DNA of 64,000 nucleotides from Saprospiraceae bacterium (GTDB lineage Bacteria; Bacteroidota; Bacteroidia; Chitinophagales; Saprospiraceae): positions 2,244,501 through 2,308,500 of the forward strand of contig JADKFX010000001.1 of NCBI GenBank assembly GCA_016717265.1. The letters run 5' to 3'. The position numbers and the translations under genes are program-made. This document shows positions 1 through 9,206 of the stretch, in pieces. The notes beneath the pieces are model-generated. The model had not been told where the DNA came from, did not search any database, and saw only the letters and a list, made by a program, of their open reading frames with translations. Positions within the stretch are counted from its first letter, which is position 1. Each line of letters opens with the position of its first letter.

Positions 1-541
1 AGGAATTACTAATTTTCACCGTTTGTCGAGTTTTTCCTATGAAAAAATCAGCAGATTGGGCAAATTTCAAGATGATATAAGGTCTTTTATAAAGTATATT
101 TGTTTCAAATTCCCGGATGCGATTTTGACCATTCCTTTCAAGCACAGGGCCAATCACTTCTAACCCTTGCTGTTTTAGGTATGCGATGCTTTTGCCAGCC
201 ATTTTTGGATTTGGATCATACGCTCCAAAAACAAGCTTTTCTATTTTATTTTTTATAATAAAATCAGTACATGGACCCGTTTTGCCATAATGATTGCAAG
301 GTTCCAAGCTTACATAAAGCGTGGATTTTGGAATTAAATCAAGGTCTTTCGGATGGACAGCATGAATTGCATTTACTTCTGCATGGGGTCCACCATATAC
401 TTTATGGTAACCTTCGCCAATAATACGATCCTTAAATACTAAAATAGAACCAACTTGAGGATTTGGTGAAACAGTCCCTTTACCTAGTTCTGCTAGATAA
501 AAGCAATATCTCATATAGTTTTCAAGTGATTTTTGACTCAT
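1..541 (-). CDS. ribD: RibD, riboflavin biosynthesis deaminase/reductase, 5' part only
   Basis: This is the N-terminal 180 codons of the bifunctional riboflavin enzyme RibD; the rest lies beyond the window edge. The ATG is at 541-539 and the frame stays open to base 1. The deaminase domain (about residues 5-145) is clear. HAEV (H53, E55) supplies the zinc histidine and catalytic glutamate, and the EPCNHYGKTGPC motif gives zinc cysteines C82 and C91. After it the reductase domain is just starting (FAQSADFFIGKTRQ). In the family the deaminase deaminates the pyrimidine intermediate made from GTP and the reductase then reduces its ribose with NADPH, in the cytoplasm. The start is supported by the conserved spacing to SPNPQVG near residue 25. 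No neighbour shares its strand closely enough to propose an operon. Confidence 0.93.
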   Translation of the reverse strand, partial: MSQKSLENYMRYCFYLAELGKGTVSPNPQVGSILVFKDRIIGEGYHKVYGGPHAEVNAIHAVHPKDLDLIPKSTLYVSLEPCNHYGKTGPCTDFIIKNKIEKLVFGAYDPNPKMAGKSIAYLKQQGLEVIGPVLERNGQNRIREFETNILYKRPYIILKFAQSADFFIGKTRQTVKISNS

Positions 542-830
542 TTATGAAGCGCTAACGTAAAAAGAAATACTTTTATACCAAATTATTTGATTTATTAAAA
601 TCTTAATCTTAAAGATAAGTGTAAAGATCGGAGAATTTTACTCGCAATCAATTGGGAGAAAACGTATTTTGGAATTTCGAACAAATAAGAGACCTTTTAA
701 GTTTTGAATTTTAAAAATGGATTAGGCCTAAAGTTAATTTTTTTTGATCCTGGAATCATTTTAATATTGCATTTATTTGATTTTGAGGATTCGTTGATTT
801 TTTTTATTCTAATTTAATAAATTCGCAAAA

Positions 831-1457
831 ATGAAAAAACTAGTAACTGAATTTATTGGAACTTTTTTCCTGGTATTGGCAGTACAACTTTGTGTGTTAG
901 GGGATGCTGGTAATCTTGCTCCAATTGGAATCGGTGCCATGTTAATGATTATGGTTTTTGCTGGAGGGCATATTTCCGGAGCACATTATAATCCGGCCAT
1001 TACAATGGCTGTTTTTCTTAGAGGGAAATGCGCAGCTTCCGATGTGCCAGGATATATTTTCGCACAGTTTTTGGGAGCTAGTTTAGCAGCCTTATTGTGT
1101 AGTGGATTTTTATTTGATAAAGTTGGACATGGAATCGATTTATCACTGACAGGTTCTCAAGCAATTCTTGCAGAAGCATTAGGCACTTTTGCCTGGTCTT
1201 GGGTGGTCTTAAACGTAGCGACTTCAAAAGATACTGAAGGGAATTCATTTTACGGACTAGCAATAGGAATGACACTTACAGCGTCTGCTTTTGCATTCGG
1301 TCCAATCTCTGGTGGAGCTTTTAATCCGGCTGTTGCCTTTAGTCTTGGGATTAGTAATATTTCAGGCTTTAATAATTTATGGATTTATATAGTCGGCGAA
1401 ATTATAGGAGCAGTAGCCGCTAGTTATGTTTTTCTATTTGCAAATGGTCGCGATTAA
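831..1457 (+). CDS. MIP-family aquaporin-like channel with unusual selectivity motif
   Basis: A 208-residue inner membrane channel of the major intrinsic protein family. The first NPA box is in GAHYNPAITMA (NPA 54-56) and the second in GGAFNPAVAFS (NPA 165-167), with about six hydrophobic segments spread over the chain. The length is a little short of typical AqpZ (about 230). In water channels and glycerol facilitators the second NPA is normally followed by Arg (NPAR), the ar/R selectivity residue. Here it is Val (V168), so substrate choice cannot be taken from AqpZ. The start ATG at 831 puts the first membrane helix immediately after MKKLVTEF, as is usual. The gene stands alone between ribD, which points away, and the convergent DUF2911 gene. 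Family assignment is firm; water transport is only a guess. Confidence 0.9.
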   Translation: MKKLVTEFIGTFFLVLAVQLCVLGDAGNLAPIGIGAMLMIMVFAGGHISGAHYNPAITMAVFLRGKCAASDVPGYIFAQFLGASLAALLCSGFLFDKVGHGIDLSLTGSQAILAEALGTFAWSWVVLNVATSKDTEGNSFYGLAIGMTLTASAFAFGPISGGAFNPAVAFSLGISNISGFNNLWIYIVGEIIGAVAASYVFLFANGRD

Positions 1458-1679
1458 ATTTGAAACATTTCTATTTATTAAGATCTAAACTACTGTTGTT
1501 GCAATGCAGTTGGTTTGAATTTATTTAAACAAACAAATTGTAAGTTATTAATAGCATCAAATAGCAAGGACAAGGTAATTTTATTTGCTTTCATAAAATG
1601 CTTAGTACTAAACGGTCAGTATTTATCTTTGAGTACTTAGAAATTATGGATTTGATTATTTCAGTTTTTGTATACTGTT

Positions 1680-2792
1680 TTAATTTATATCTTTCTTTTC
1701 GGTCAATTTTTTAATCATAGATTCTAAATTTATTTTATTGGCAGAATCTGGTGCAAGCGGTAATGCTTTTAGCGCAAATTTTAAAGCCTTATCGTAATCA
1801 CCCATTGCAGCATTTCCGCGAGTCATGCCAACCAACGTCGTAAAGGTGTTTGGATATTTTTCAAAATTATATTTAAATATTTCCATTGCATCTATAGGTA
1901 ATTTCATGCTTATTAACTGTTTTCCATATTGATGAATTTCAAACATGTTGCCCTTTGGAAGAGCCCTTTTCATGATTTCTGTTGACTCCTCAATTCGATT
2001 TAGTTTTTGTAATACTTGAGATTTGGTAATATATGCTTGAAAGCTCTTATCACCCCCAAAGATGGTGCTTGTCGCTGTGTCAGCCCACTGCAAGGCTTCA
2101 TCTAAATTTATATTCTTTTGGACGCACCATTGTGCTGCCTGGTTCCAACTCTCCCACAAAAATCCTCTTTCAGTTCTTAATTCATTTCTGAATACTTGGA
2201 TTTGGTCAAGGAGGTAATTAGATTGAACGTTAAAAGTGAATTGTAGTTTTTCCCAGGATATTGCAATCGTAGCGGCATCTTCTTTTTGATTTATAAACTT
2301 GTATTCTAACCACTCAGTATTTGTTTCTTGCTTTTGTGGCTTGATTTTAATCCTTAATATATCTTCTTTTTCAGTATAGAAAAAATGTCCCCAGGATTCA
2401 GCATTTTTTGAAAAAATAAGGGTGCTATAAAGGCTATCAAATAAAATAAAAAATCCATATTTGCCAGCTGGCAATTCGTTTCCTTCAATTTTAACATCTT
2501 TGGAAAAGGAGATGGTTGTATTTTCATTTGCGCCAGCTCTCCAAGGTGCAGCTTTACTATTTCCAAATCCAGGATCAGTCATTCCATAGGGTATTAATTC
2601 GCCCCAAATTTTTCCTTCTCTACCTTTTACTCCAGGACGGCTATAGTCTATTTTAACTTCGGTTAAACCTACCCATTCTGAGACACTGGCTCTTTTATTA
2701 CCGCCACTTGGAAGCGTTGTTAATGGTATTTGGGCCATCAAGTTTAGGCATATGAAACACTTTATGAAAGTGATAAATAATATATTTTTCAT
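1680..2792 (-). CDS. Secreted DUF2911-domain protein with C-terminal TPR-like helices
   Basis: A 370-residue exported protein. Residues 1-20 form a signal peptide ending near LMAQ. Residues about 25-190 match the DUF2911 family common in Bacteroidota: VKIDYSRPGVKGR, the WGELIPYG stretch, WRAGANENTTI, and LPAGKYGFF. The function of this domain is unknown; it looks like a small beta-sandwich. Residues about 215-365 are helical and TPR-like (ALQWADTA, ALPKGNMFEIHQYGKQL, MTRGNAAMGDYDKALKFALKALPLAPDS). The gene is alone on its strand. An overlapping inverted repeat 28 bases upstream of the ATG (2820-2846) looks like a repressor operator, so the gene may be under single-regulator control. Domain assignment is confident; role unknown. 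Confidence 0.88.
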   Translation of the reverse strand: MKNILFITFIKCFICLNLMAQIPLTTLPSGGNKRASVSEWVGLTEVKIDYSRPGVKGREGKIWGELIPYGMTDPGFGNSKAAPWRAGANENTTISFSKDVKIEGNELPAGKYGFFILFDSLYSTLIFSKNAESWGHFFYTEKEDILRIKIKPQKQETNTEWLEYKFINQKEDAATIAISWEKLQFTFNVQSNYLLDQIQVFRNELRTERGFLWESWNQAAQWCVQKNINLDEALQWADTATSTIFGGDKSFQAYITKSQVLQKLNRIEESTEIMKRALPKGNMFEIHQYGKQLISMKLPIDAMEIFKYNFEKYPNTFTTLVGMTRGNAAMGDYDKALKFALKALPLAPDSANKINLESMIKKLTEKKDIN

Positions 2793-2819
2793 GATATGGA
2801 CGTTTTTTAATTCGGGTGC

Positions 2820-2846
2820 AATGTACGAATGTATTCGTACATTCGT
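2820..2846 (-). promoter_or_regulatory. Overlapping dyad, candidate repressor operator for the DUF2911 gene
   Basis: Two perfect inverted repeats overlap here. One has 10-base arms (AATGTACGAA at 2820-2829, TTCGTACATT at 2834-2843) around a 4-base spacer. The other has 9-base arms (ACGAATGTA at 2825-2833, TACATTCGT at 2838-2846). Interleaved dyads of this shape, with GAATGTA and TACATTC half sites, resemble operators bound by TetR-type dimers (inference). It sits 28 bases upstream of the start at 2792, where a repressor would block the promoter. Confidence 0.5.
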
Positions 2847-3010
2847 TAAATATTATTCAACAAAGAATTATTTTAATCTAGTTAGATCGCAGACCATATT
2901 CTAATGTGGAATATCAACTTTTAAAAATTTAATAGAATCCAATTTTAATTAATCTAAAAAATAAGCTAAGGATATTTTCAAACCCAGCAATCTTTACACT
3001 ATTCTTAGAT

Positions 3011-4783
3011 TTAAAATGAAAAACCAGTATTCAGCATGATTTCTTGTCTGGAATTTTTATTCTTTGTTTTCCAATAGAATAATTGCTGGTTTGAATCCAT
3101 GTTTAATTGTCGGCCTTCTAAACGAATAAATAAATTATCCATAGGTTTAAATTCAATGCCCGTTGTTAAGCCCCATAATTTATATCCACCTTGGTTTCCT
3201 TTGAAGTCGATTATTTTTGGAGACAAAATCCCGTTTGGATCATGAAACCATTCGAATCTACTATAAATTGAACTTCGTTTTGTAAATGCAAGACTGGCAG
3301 TAGCAACTCCACTAAACAAAACGCCAACTTTGTTTGGTTGACTAATTTTAGAATTTTGTTGGATGCAATAATCTCCACCAATTTGAAATTTTAATGAATT
3401 GGTATTTGCATTCAAATAAATATTCTGATAAAAACGAATTTGTGAATTGGTATCAATACTACTCGGTGTGTCTTCACCAAGGTAATTACTATAGCCAAGG
3501 GTAATGCTTTTATTTATTGAATAATTAAAAAGTACACCAAACGATTTCTTATCATTAAGATCGTCAAAACCATTGTAAGCATTTAGAATATAAAGATTTA
3601 AAAACCATTTATCACTAGGTAAATAATTAAACCGAACGCCACTCGCAAAAGCAGGTTCATAATAGGTGCTGATCGAGCTGGAACTACAAATGTTTTCTCT
3701 GGGCAATAAACCTTCTGTTCCTATATGGGTGCGAAAAAATCCTACATCAATCCATAGTTTTTTAAATACCCGGAGCCCGGCATTCCCTTCCATAATGTTA
3801 TTAAATTGAGTAGACCAGCTTGTTTTTGCATAGTCTCCAAAATGCAAAGCTCCAAAAGCCCTGAATTTATCTGCTTTATATTGAAAATTAAGTTGAATTG
3901 TATTTAAACCAAAGGCGTTACTTGTTGGAGAAATACTAGAAAATTTTTGATATTGATTTGTGCCAACAGAATCCGTATAGAATGCATAATATAAATCAAT
4001 ATATGCGCTAAACCATTTTAATTTATCTATGGGTGTTATTGTTGGATTTAAAATTGAATCTATTAATTCAATAGGGGATTCCGGTAATTCGGTATGGAAG
4101 ACTTTAGTTTCATCCAATGCCGAATTCATAGGGTGAGTACCACCATACTTTATGCCTGTTAAAGACTCCTGAATATTTGAAGGGATGCCAAATATTAATG
4201 GGATTTCAATCGTTTTACAAACCTTTGCTGCTTTACTTGAATACAATCTTATATAGGATTGCTCCACCTCATTTATAAAGGATGGGATATAAATAATTAT
4301 ATGTTTACCACTTCTTTTGAATGGGATTCCGGTATTATTCCATAGAACATAAAGTTCATCCGGTATGGAGTCAAAAATTAAATATAATTTGCGTTCTGTA
4401 TATTTTTCTATTTTGAACTTGCAAGGATCCGATTTTAAATCACTATCAATAATTGAATTTTTAAATTCATCTTTATTTTGCTTTTGAAAAAGAATAAACT
4501 CAAGTGAATTATTTTTTTGAATTTCTATATGGAATAAAGTTTTAAGCGTATTGCCATGTCTAATCCAGTAACTACTATTAGAATCCTGTCTGTATTCCAA
4601 GCCATCTGAAATTCTTAAAAATTTAATCTCCTCTTGGGTATTTAGAATTTCTTGGAATGAATATTTTGTCCAATTGGAATCTATTTGAATAGGTTTGAGT
4701 AAAATTATCGGAGCAGTACCCTGTGACCATATAGAGTTCGTAAAACACAAAAGATATAGAATTGCAATTTTAATCCGGTTCAC
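3011..4783 (-). CDS. Outer membrane beta-barrel porin, BBP2-like
   Basis: A 590-residue exported protein, signal peptide 1-20 (cut after SIWSQ or just before). Residues about 22-200 form a beta-rich region I do not recognise. Residues about 255-590 are a run of amphipathic strands typical of Bacteroidota BBP2/OmpL-like porins: YIDLYYAFYTDS, then GFFRTHIGTEGLLPREN followed by SISTYYEPAFASGVRFNY and LYILNAYNGF. The chain ends in Phe (MLNTGFSF), the usual outer membrane insertion signal. It would sit in the outer membrane as a solute porin; the substrate is not evident. The extra N-terminal domain is longer than in plain BBP2 proteins. Its gene is tandem with the cysteine desulfurase upstream (104 bases apart), but a functional link is not obvious. 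Confidence 0.75.
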   Translation of the reverse strand: MNRIKIAILYLLCFTNSIWSQGTAPIILLKPIQIDSNWTKYSFQEILNTQEEIKFLRISDGLEYRQDSNSSYWIRHGNTLKTLFHIEIQKNNSLEFILFQKQNKDEFKNSIIDSDLKSDPCKFKIEKYTERKLYLIFDSIPDELYVLWNNTGIPFKRSGKHIIIYIPSFINEVEQSYIRLYSSKAAKVCKTIEIPLIFGIPSNIQESLTGIKYGGTHPMNSALDETKVFHTELPESPIELIDSILNPTITPIDKLKWFSAYIDLYYAFYTDSVGTNQYQKFSSISPTSNAFGLNTIQLNFQYKADKFRAFGALHFGDYAKTSWSTQFNNIMEGNAGLRVFKKLWIDVGFFRTHIGTEGLLPRENICSSSSISTYYEPAFASGVRFNYLPSDKWFLNLYILNAYNGFDDLNDKKSFGVLFNYSINKSITLGYSNYLGEDTPSSIDTNSQIRFYQNIYLNANTNSLKFQIGGDYCIQQNSKISQPNKVGVLFSGVATASLAFTKRSSIYSRFEWFHDPNGILSPKIIDFKGNQGGYKLWGLTTGIEFKPMDNLFIRLEGRQLNMDSNQQLFYWKTKNKNSRQEIMLNTGFSF

Positions 4784-4887
4784 TTTACATTATTTTCGAA
4801 ACAAAAATTTATTTACTAAAAATTTAATTTTTAAAATTATACTGCGAAGTAATTTCGACAACATTTCATTGATTTTCATAATGATTT

Positions 4888-6030
4888 TTATATTTTGCCT
4901 TTTAATGATTTAAGAAGGATCTCAATCGCTTTATCAACTTCTAATTTGGTATTAGAATAAGCAAAAGAAAAGCGAATAGCTTTTCCTTTATCATCAGGTC
5001 GTATAGCACTAATTACATGGGATGCTTTTTCAGCACCTGAATTACAGGCACTACCTCCAGATATACTTAATCCTTCAATATCCAAAATAAGAGGCAATAG
5101 TTCGCTGCCTTCAAAAAATGGAAATTGTACATTCAAAATTTTAGCTGAACTATTTTCAATAGGAGTATTAAATTCTAAATTTACAAAATTTTGTTGAAGA
5201 CTTGTCAACATATAATTTTTAATAAACTGAAGATGGCTCATACGTTCTTCAAATTGTTCATGACACCAACTTAAAGCACGGGACATCGCCCCAATTCCTA
5301 GTATATTTTCAGTTCCGGCTCTCATATTTCTTTCTTGAGAACCTCCATGGATTAATGGTTCAATTTTATTTTGTTGATTAATATACACAAAACCAACACC
5401 TTTTGGCGCATAGAATTTATGTGCAGAACCACTCATAAAATCAAGCGCATTGCTTTTTAAATCGTATTGATAAAATCCTATGCCTTGAACCGTGTCTGAA
5501 TGAAATAATGCATTGTAATGTTTGCATAATTTGCCAATAGGATCTAAATTTAAAATAGTGCCCAGTTCGTTATTGACATGCATAAGTGAAACGAGCGTTT
5601 TACTTGTACTTTTTATTAGTAATTCTTCTAAAGCATTTATATCTATTTGGCCTTGCTGGTTGACCGCAACATAATTGATTTCAGTTTGACAATTTCTTTT
5701 TAGCCATTCAAAGCTTTCGATATTGCATGAATGTTCAATTTTTGTGCTTATGATTTTTTTTACACCTAAATTATGTACTGCACTTTTTAAAATTAAATTA
5801 TTAGATTCTGTGCCACCTGCAGTGAAATAAAGTTCGGATGTTGAACATCCTAAAATGGTAGCAATAATTTTGCGATGCTCTTCAACAAAGCTTTTAGCAA
5901 TTCTGCCTTCTGCATGTGTGGAAGATGGATTGCCAAATATACTTTTTGAAATTTCATAAATGTATTCTCTAACTTCCGGCAACAGGGGTGTTGTTGCGGC
6001 ATGATCAAAGTAAATGCGACTTTTATTCAT
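4888..6030 (-). CDS. Cysteine desulfurase (class V aminotransferase, NifS/IscS type)
   Basis: A 380-residue PLP enzyme that removes sulfur from L-cysteine as a persulfide, supplying Fe-S cluster and thiolation pathways in the cytoplasm. The N-terminus YFDHAATTPL is the family hallmark. The PLP-binding lysine is K205 in GSAHKFYAPKGVGF, and the sulfur-accepting cysteine is C329 in SGGSACNSGAEK. Length matches IscS/NifS proteins (about 380-400). The start lies 8 bases after the glmM stop, so the two are probably cotranscribed. There is no iscU or other Fe-S assembly gene nearby, so whether this is the housekeeping IscS or a specialised paralogue cannot be told from context. Confidence 0.94.
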   Translation of the reverse strand: MNKSRIYFDHAATTPLLPEVREYIYEISKSIFGNPSSTHAEGRIAKSFVEEHRKIIATILGCSTSELYFTAGGTESNNLILKSAVHNLGVKKIISTKIEHSCNIESFEWLKRNCQTEINYVAVNQQGQIDINALEELLIKSTSKTLVSLMHVNNELGTILNLDPIGKLCKHYNALFHSDTVQGIGFYQYDLKSNALDFMSGSAHKFYAPKGVGFVYINQQNKIEPLIHGGSQERNMRAGTENILGIGAMSRALSWCHEQFEERMSHLQFIKNYMLTSLQQNFVNLEFNTPIENSSAKILNVQFPFFEGSELLPLILDIEGLSISGGSACNSGAEKASHVISAIRPDDKGKAIRFSFAYSNTKLEVDKAIEILLKSLKGKI

Positions 6031-6038
6031 GCCTGCGG

Positions 6039-7409
6039 TTAAAAGTGTTCAATTTTATCTTTTATTTTTTCGGAAAGTAGCATCGCATCAGACTGTGTTT
6101 TGGCTTCACTATAAATTCTAACAATGGGTTCGGTATTAGATTTTCTTAAATGTACCCAGGAATTTTCAAAATCAATTTTTAAACCATCCTCAAGATTTAC
6201 TCGTTCATTTTTATATTCACTTGTTAAAAATTTTATTAATTCATCGTAATTAATTTCTGGCTTTAAGATAATTTTATCTTTATGCATCTCATACATCGGA
6301 TAATTCGTTTTTAGTTGCCTGAGACTTTGTTTTTTAGATGCCATATTGGAAAGTATTAAAGCAATACCTACCAGGGCATCACGACCATAATGTAGGTCTG
6401 GAAGAATTACACCGCCATTTCCTTCCCCACCAATAATTGCATTCACTTCTTTCATTTTATTAACTACATGTACCTCCCCAACAGAAGACGTATAATGGTT
6501 TCCTCCTCTAGCGATTGTCAAATCTCTTAAAGCTCTCGAAGAGGATAAATTTGAAACTGTATTTCCCGGTTTTATTCCAAGCATATAGTCAGCAACTGCA
6601 ACAAGCGTATATTCTTCACCAAAATAACATCCTTGATCATCTACAAACGCAAGCCGGTCAACATCAGGATCAATAGCAATACCCACATCAAATCCATTTT
6701 TAGCAGCTTCAAGTAAACTGCTCAAATTTTCTGGTAAGGGTTCAGGATTATGTGCAAAATCACCATTTATATCTGAATTTAATAATTGATAATCAACGTT
6801 TAATGCATCAAGCAATGGTGGAATTGCAAGTGCACCTGTTGAATTAATACAATCCACAATGACCTTAAATTTTGAATTGCGAATTTGTTCGACTAAAATA
6901 AAAGGCAATTCTAGAATACTTTTTACATGTTGTTGAATAGAATTTTTATCAACTTGTATTTGACCTAATTCGTAAATAGATGAAAAATGAGTGCTGTCTT
7001 GTTTTGACCATTCAATAATTTGCAATCCTTCTGCAGAGGATATGAATTCACCCTTAGCGTTTAATAATTTTAAGGCATTCCATTCCTTTGGATTGTGACT
7101 TGCAGTCAAAATAATTCCTCCATCAGCCTTGTGAAAGACTACAGCCATTTCAACAGTAGGTGTCGTACTTAAACCAGTTTGTATTACATTAATTCCCATG
7201 GCTTGAAGACTCCCAAGGACTAATGAAGCAACCATCTCCCCGCTAATTCTTCCATCGCGGCCCAAAACTACAGTAGCTTTTTGTTTAGAGCCTTTAATGA
7301 GGCGACCATAAGCACTTGTAAATCGTACAATGTCTATTGGACTCAAATTATCGCCAGAATATCCACCTATTGTTCCTCTAATACCCGAAACAGAAGCAAT
7401 TAAACTCAT
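6039..7409 (-). CDS. glmM: Phosphoglucosamine mutase
   Basis: A 456-residue alpha-D-phosphohexomutase converting glucosamine-6-phosphate to glucosamine-1-phosphate for UDP-GlcNAc, peptidoglycan and lipid A synthesis. The catalytic phosphoserine is S104 in LTASHNPKEWNALK. The metal-binding loop is DPDVDRLAF, the sugar-binding loop GGEGNGGVILPDLHYGRD, and the phosphate-binding loop RKSNTEPIVRIY near the C-terminus. The loops GEGNGG and RKSNTEP differ from E. coli GlmM (GEQSGH-like, RPSGTEP-like) but fit the variant form common in Bacteroidota, so phosphoglucosamine or phosphomannomutase activity are the alternatives. Start MSLIASVSGIRGT is standard. It is first in an apparent two-gene operon with the desulfurase. 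A TACATTTG box sits at 7429-7436 on this strand, but with no good -33 partner. Confidence 0.9.
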   Translation of the reverse strand: MSLIASVSGIRGTIGGYSGDNLSPIDIVRFTSAYGRLIKGSKQKATVVLGRDGRISGEMVASLVLGSLQAMGINVIQTGLSTTPTVEMAVVFHKADGGIILTASHNPKEWNALKLLNAKGEFISSAEGLQIIEWSKQDSTHFSSIYELGQIQVDKNSIQQHVKSILELPFILVEQIRNSKFKVIVDCINSTGALAIPPLLDALNVDYQLLNSDINGDFAHNPEPLPENLSSLLEAAKNGFDVGIAIDPDVDRLAFVDDQGCYFGEEYTLVAVADYMLGIKPGNTVSNLSSSRALRDLTIARGGNHYTSSVGEVHVVNKMKEVNAIIGGEGNGGVILPDLHYGRDALVGIALILSNMASKKQSLRQLKTNYPMYEMHKDKIILKPEINYDELIKFLTSEYKNERVNLEDGLKIDFENSWVHLRKSNTEPIVRIYSEAKTQSDAMLLSEKIKDKIEHF

Positions 7410-7483
7410 CCTTTTGTTTATTAACCTGCAAATGTATTAATTTCGGGCCTAATATGTTTTAGATTCTAGTTAAAAGAACAGGT

Positions 7484-8227
7484 ATGAAAGAATGGTTTGA
7501 AGATTGGTTTGACACAAAGTATTACCAAGCTTTGTACCGGGATCGAAATGAAGAAGAAGCAGATCTTTTTATAGAACTCCTCATCGAACAATTGAATTTA
7601 CCTAAAGAATCTAAAATTTTAGATATAGGTTGTGGTAAAGGACGGCATGCGGTTGCGCTGAATCAACTTGGCTTTGATGTCACAGGGATTGACCTTTCTT
7701 TTTCAAAAATTGCAGGAAATCAATTAACTGAAAATGACCTTTTGCATTTTTACAGACATGATATGAGGCATTTGTTTAGGATTAACTATTATGATTTTGT
7801 CTTTAACTTTTTTACCAGTTTTGGTTACTTTGAGTCGCATAATGATGAAAAAAATGTAGCTTCAGCTATGGCTGCAAACTTAAAATGGGATGGTACTTTG
7901 GTTTTAGACTATTTGAATGCTGAGTATGTTCGAAATAATTTGGTTGAAACAGAAGAAATTATGGTCGATGATTATAATTTTAGAATTCACAAAAGGATCG
8001 TTGACGATAGAATTTCAAAAAAAATTACAATTATTGAGGAGGATCAATGTTTAATATTTTATGAAAAAGTGCGATTATATAGCCTGAAACAAATGGTCGA
8101 ATTGTTTACGATTTATAATTTATATTTGGAATCTGTATATGGTAGTTATCATTTAGATGCTTATGATCCTTTACGTTCAGAAAGAATGATATTGGTTTTT
8201 AAAAAGAAAAGAGTTTGGCATGCTTGA
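7484..8227 (+). CDS. Class I SAM-dependent methyltransferase
   Basis: A 247-residue cytoplasmic methyltransferase. Motif I is ILDIGCGKGRHAV (about 45-57), followed by the acidic loop GFDVTGIDLS (about 63-72) that binds the SAM ribose, and a later FNFFTSFGYF strand typical of the methyltransferase-25/11 fold. The C-terminal part (KRIVDDRISKKITI through RLYSLKQMVELF) looks like the substrate lid. The substrate cannot be read from the sequence. Its last 8 bases overlap the next gene, a PAP2-type lipid phosphatase, so the two are translationally coupled. A lipid or quinone-like substrate is possible but speculative. Confidence 0.85.
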   Translation: MKEWFEDWFDTKYYQALYRDRNEEEADLFIELLIEQLNLPKESKILDIGCGKGRHAVALNQLGFDVTGIDLSFSKIAGNQLTENDLLHFYRHDMRHLFRINYYDFVFNFFTSFGYFESHNDEKNVASAMAANLKWDGTLVLDYLNAEYVRNNLVETEEIMVDDYNFRIHKRIVDDRISKKITIIEEDQCLIFYEKVRLYSLKQMVELFTIYNLYLESVYGSYHLDAYDPLRSERMILVFKKKRVWHA

Positions 8228-8783
8228 TTATTTTAACCTCCTGGATCATCAACTATTTGATTTTATTCAGATTAATTTCCGGTCCGTACATTTGGACCCC
8301 ATGTTTCTTGCATTTCGGGATAAAGTATTTTGGATACCATTTTATATTTTTTTAACGAGTTGGATAATTATAAAATTTAGGAATAAAGCCTGGAGATTCT
8401 TTGCGCTTATGATCTTAACAATAATCCTTACAGATCAATTGAATAGTACTTTGTTAAAAAAATACTTTGAGCGCGTTCGCCCTTGTAATGAAATTTATTT
8501 TAAAGATCAATTTTTACCAGTTATTGAATGTAGTGGTGGCTTTAGTTTTCCGAGCTCGCATGCAACCAATCATATGGGAATTGCGAGTTTGTTATTTTTT
8601 GTTTTTGGTTCCTATTTTGGAAGTTGGAAATGGGGAATTCTCGTTTGGGCTTTGCTGGTTGGTTTTTCACAAGTCTATATTGGAGTTCACTTTCCCTTTG
8701 ACGTACTTGCTGGATGGATAGAAGGATTTTTAGTTGGTTTTGGAATATTTGTTTTATTTCGGAAGTTTATTTTAAGCCCATAA
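8220..8783 (+). CDS. PAP2-family membrane phosphatase
   Basis: A 187-residue integral membrane phosphatase of the PAP2 superfamily with about five hydrophobic segments. Motif 1 is K80-x6-R87-P88 (KKYFERVRP), motif 2 is PSSH (111-114, usually PSGH), and motif 3 is S150-Q-x5-H157-x3-D161 (SQVYIGVHFPFD). The nucleophilic His157 and its Asp are present, but the arginine of the canonical SRxxxxxHxxxD is replaced by Gln. Family members dephosphorylate undecaprenyl pyrophosphate, phosphatidate or phosphatidylglycerophosphate on the outer face of the inner membrane. Which of these applies is unknown. It overlaps the upstream methyltransferase by 8 bases. Confidence 0.85.
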   Translation: MLDYFNLLDHQLFDFIQINFRSVHLDPMFLAFRDKVFWIPFYIFLTSWIIIKFRNKAWRFFALMILTIILTDQLNSTLLKKYFERVRPCNEIYFKDQFLPVIECSGGFSFPSSHATNHMGIASLLFFVFGSYFGSWKWGILVWALLVGFSQVYIGVHFPFDVLAGWIEGFLVGFGIFVLFRKFILSP

Positions 8784-8872
8784 TTTTAAAATAAAATTTC
8801 TTCTAAATGGATTGATCCTATTGCAATTCTGATGTATCAGTCAAAATATGGGTTAAATTTAAAATTTCAATT

Positions 8873-9148
8873 TCACCAACTAAATTGAAAATTATTGATG
8901 AATGCAAATAGAATTCCTATAAGTAATGGCAAAACAATAAGTATCCACATGAATTGATAATACCAGCTTGGTAAATTTGATTTTTCCAGCCGCTCTGTTA
9001 TGAAACTGATGAATAACAGGATACAGGAAATGGAACTTATAAGGATGCTTAATAAGAAGGCCAAATAATCATTTACAATCCATAATAGGCAAAGTATAAA
9101 TGATACTGAAATTGATATTTCTATTATAGGAAAGCGTTTATCAAACAT
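8873..9148 (-). CDS. Small hypothetical membrane protein
   Basis: A 91-residue protein with three predicted membrane helices (about residues 9-28, 30-49 and 66-86) separated by a short charged loop (ITERLEKSNLPSW). I do not recognise the family. It lies between the convergent PAP2 gene and the divergent exported-protein gene at 9207, on its own strand. The hydrophobic pattern and a plausible ATG make it more likely real than chance, but coding evidence is modest. Confidence 0.55.
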   Translation of the reverse strand: MFDKRFPIIEISISVSFILCLLWIVNDYLAFLLSILISSISCILLFISFITERLEKSNLPSWYYQFMWILIVLPLLIGILFAFINNFQFSW

Positions 9149-9206
9149 TTTAATATTCCGTTTTGCATTTATAAACTAAAATAAAGGTCATTTCGTTCTT
9201 GTATTC

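Noticed and set aside
8467..8721. 84-codon plus-strand frame inside the PAP2 gene.
   Set aside because: It is an out-of-frame shadow; the PAP2 frame holds all conserved motifs.
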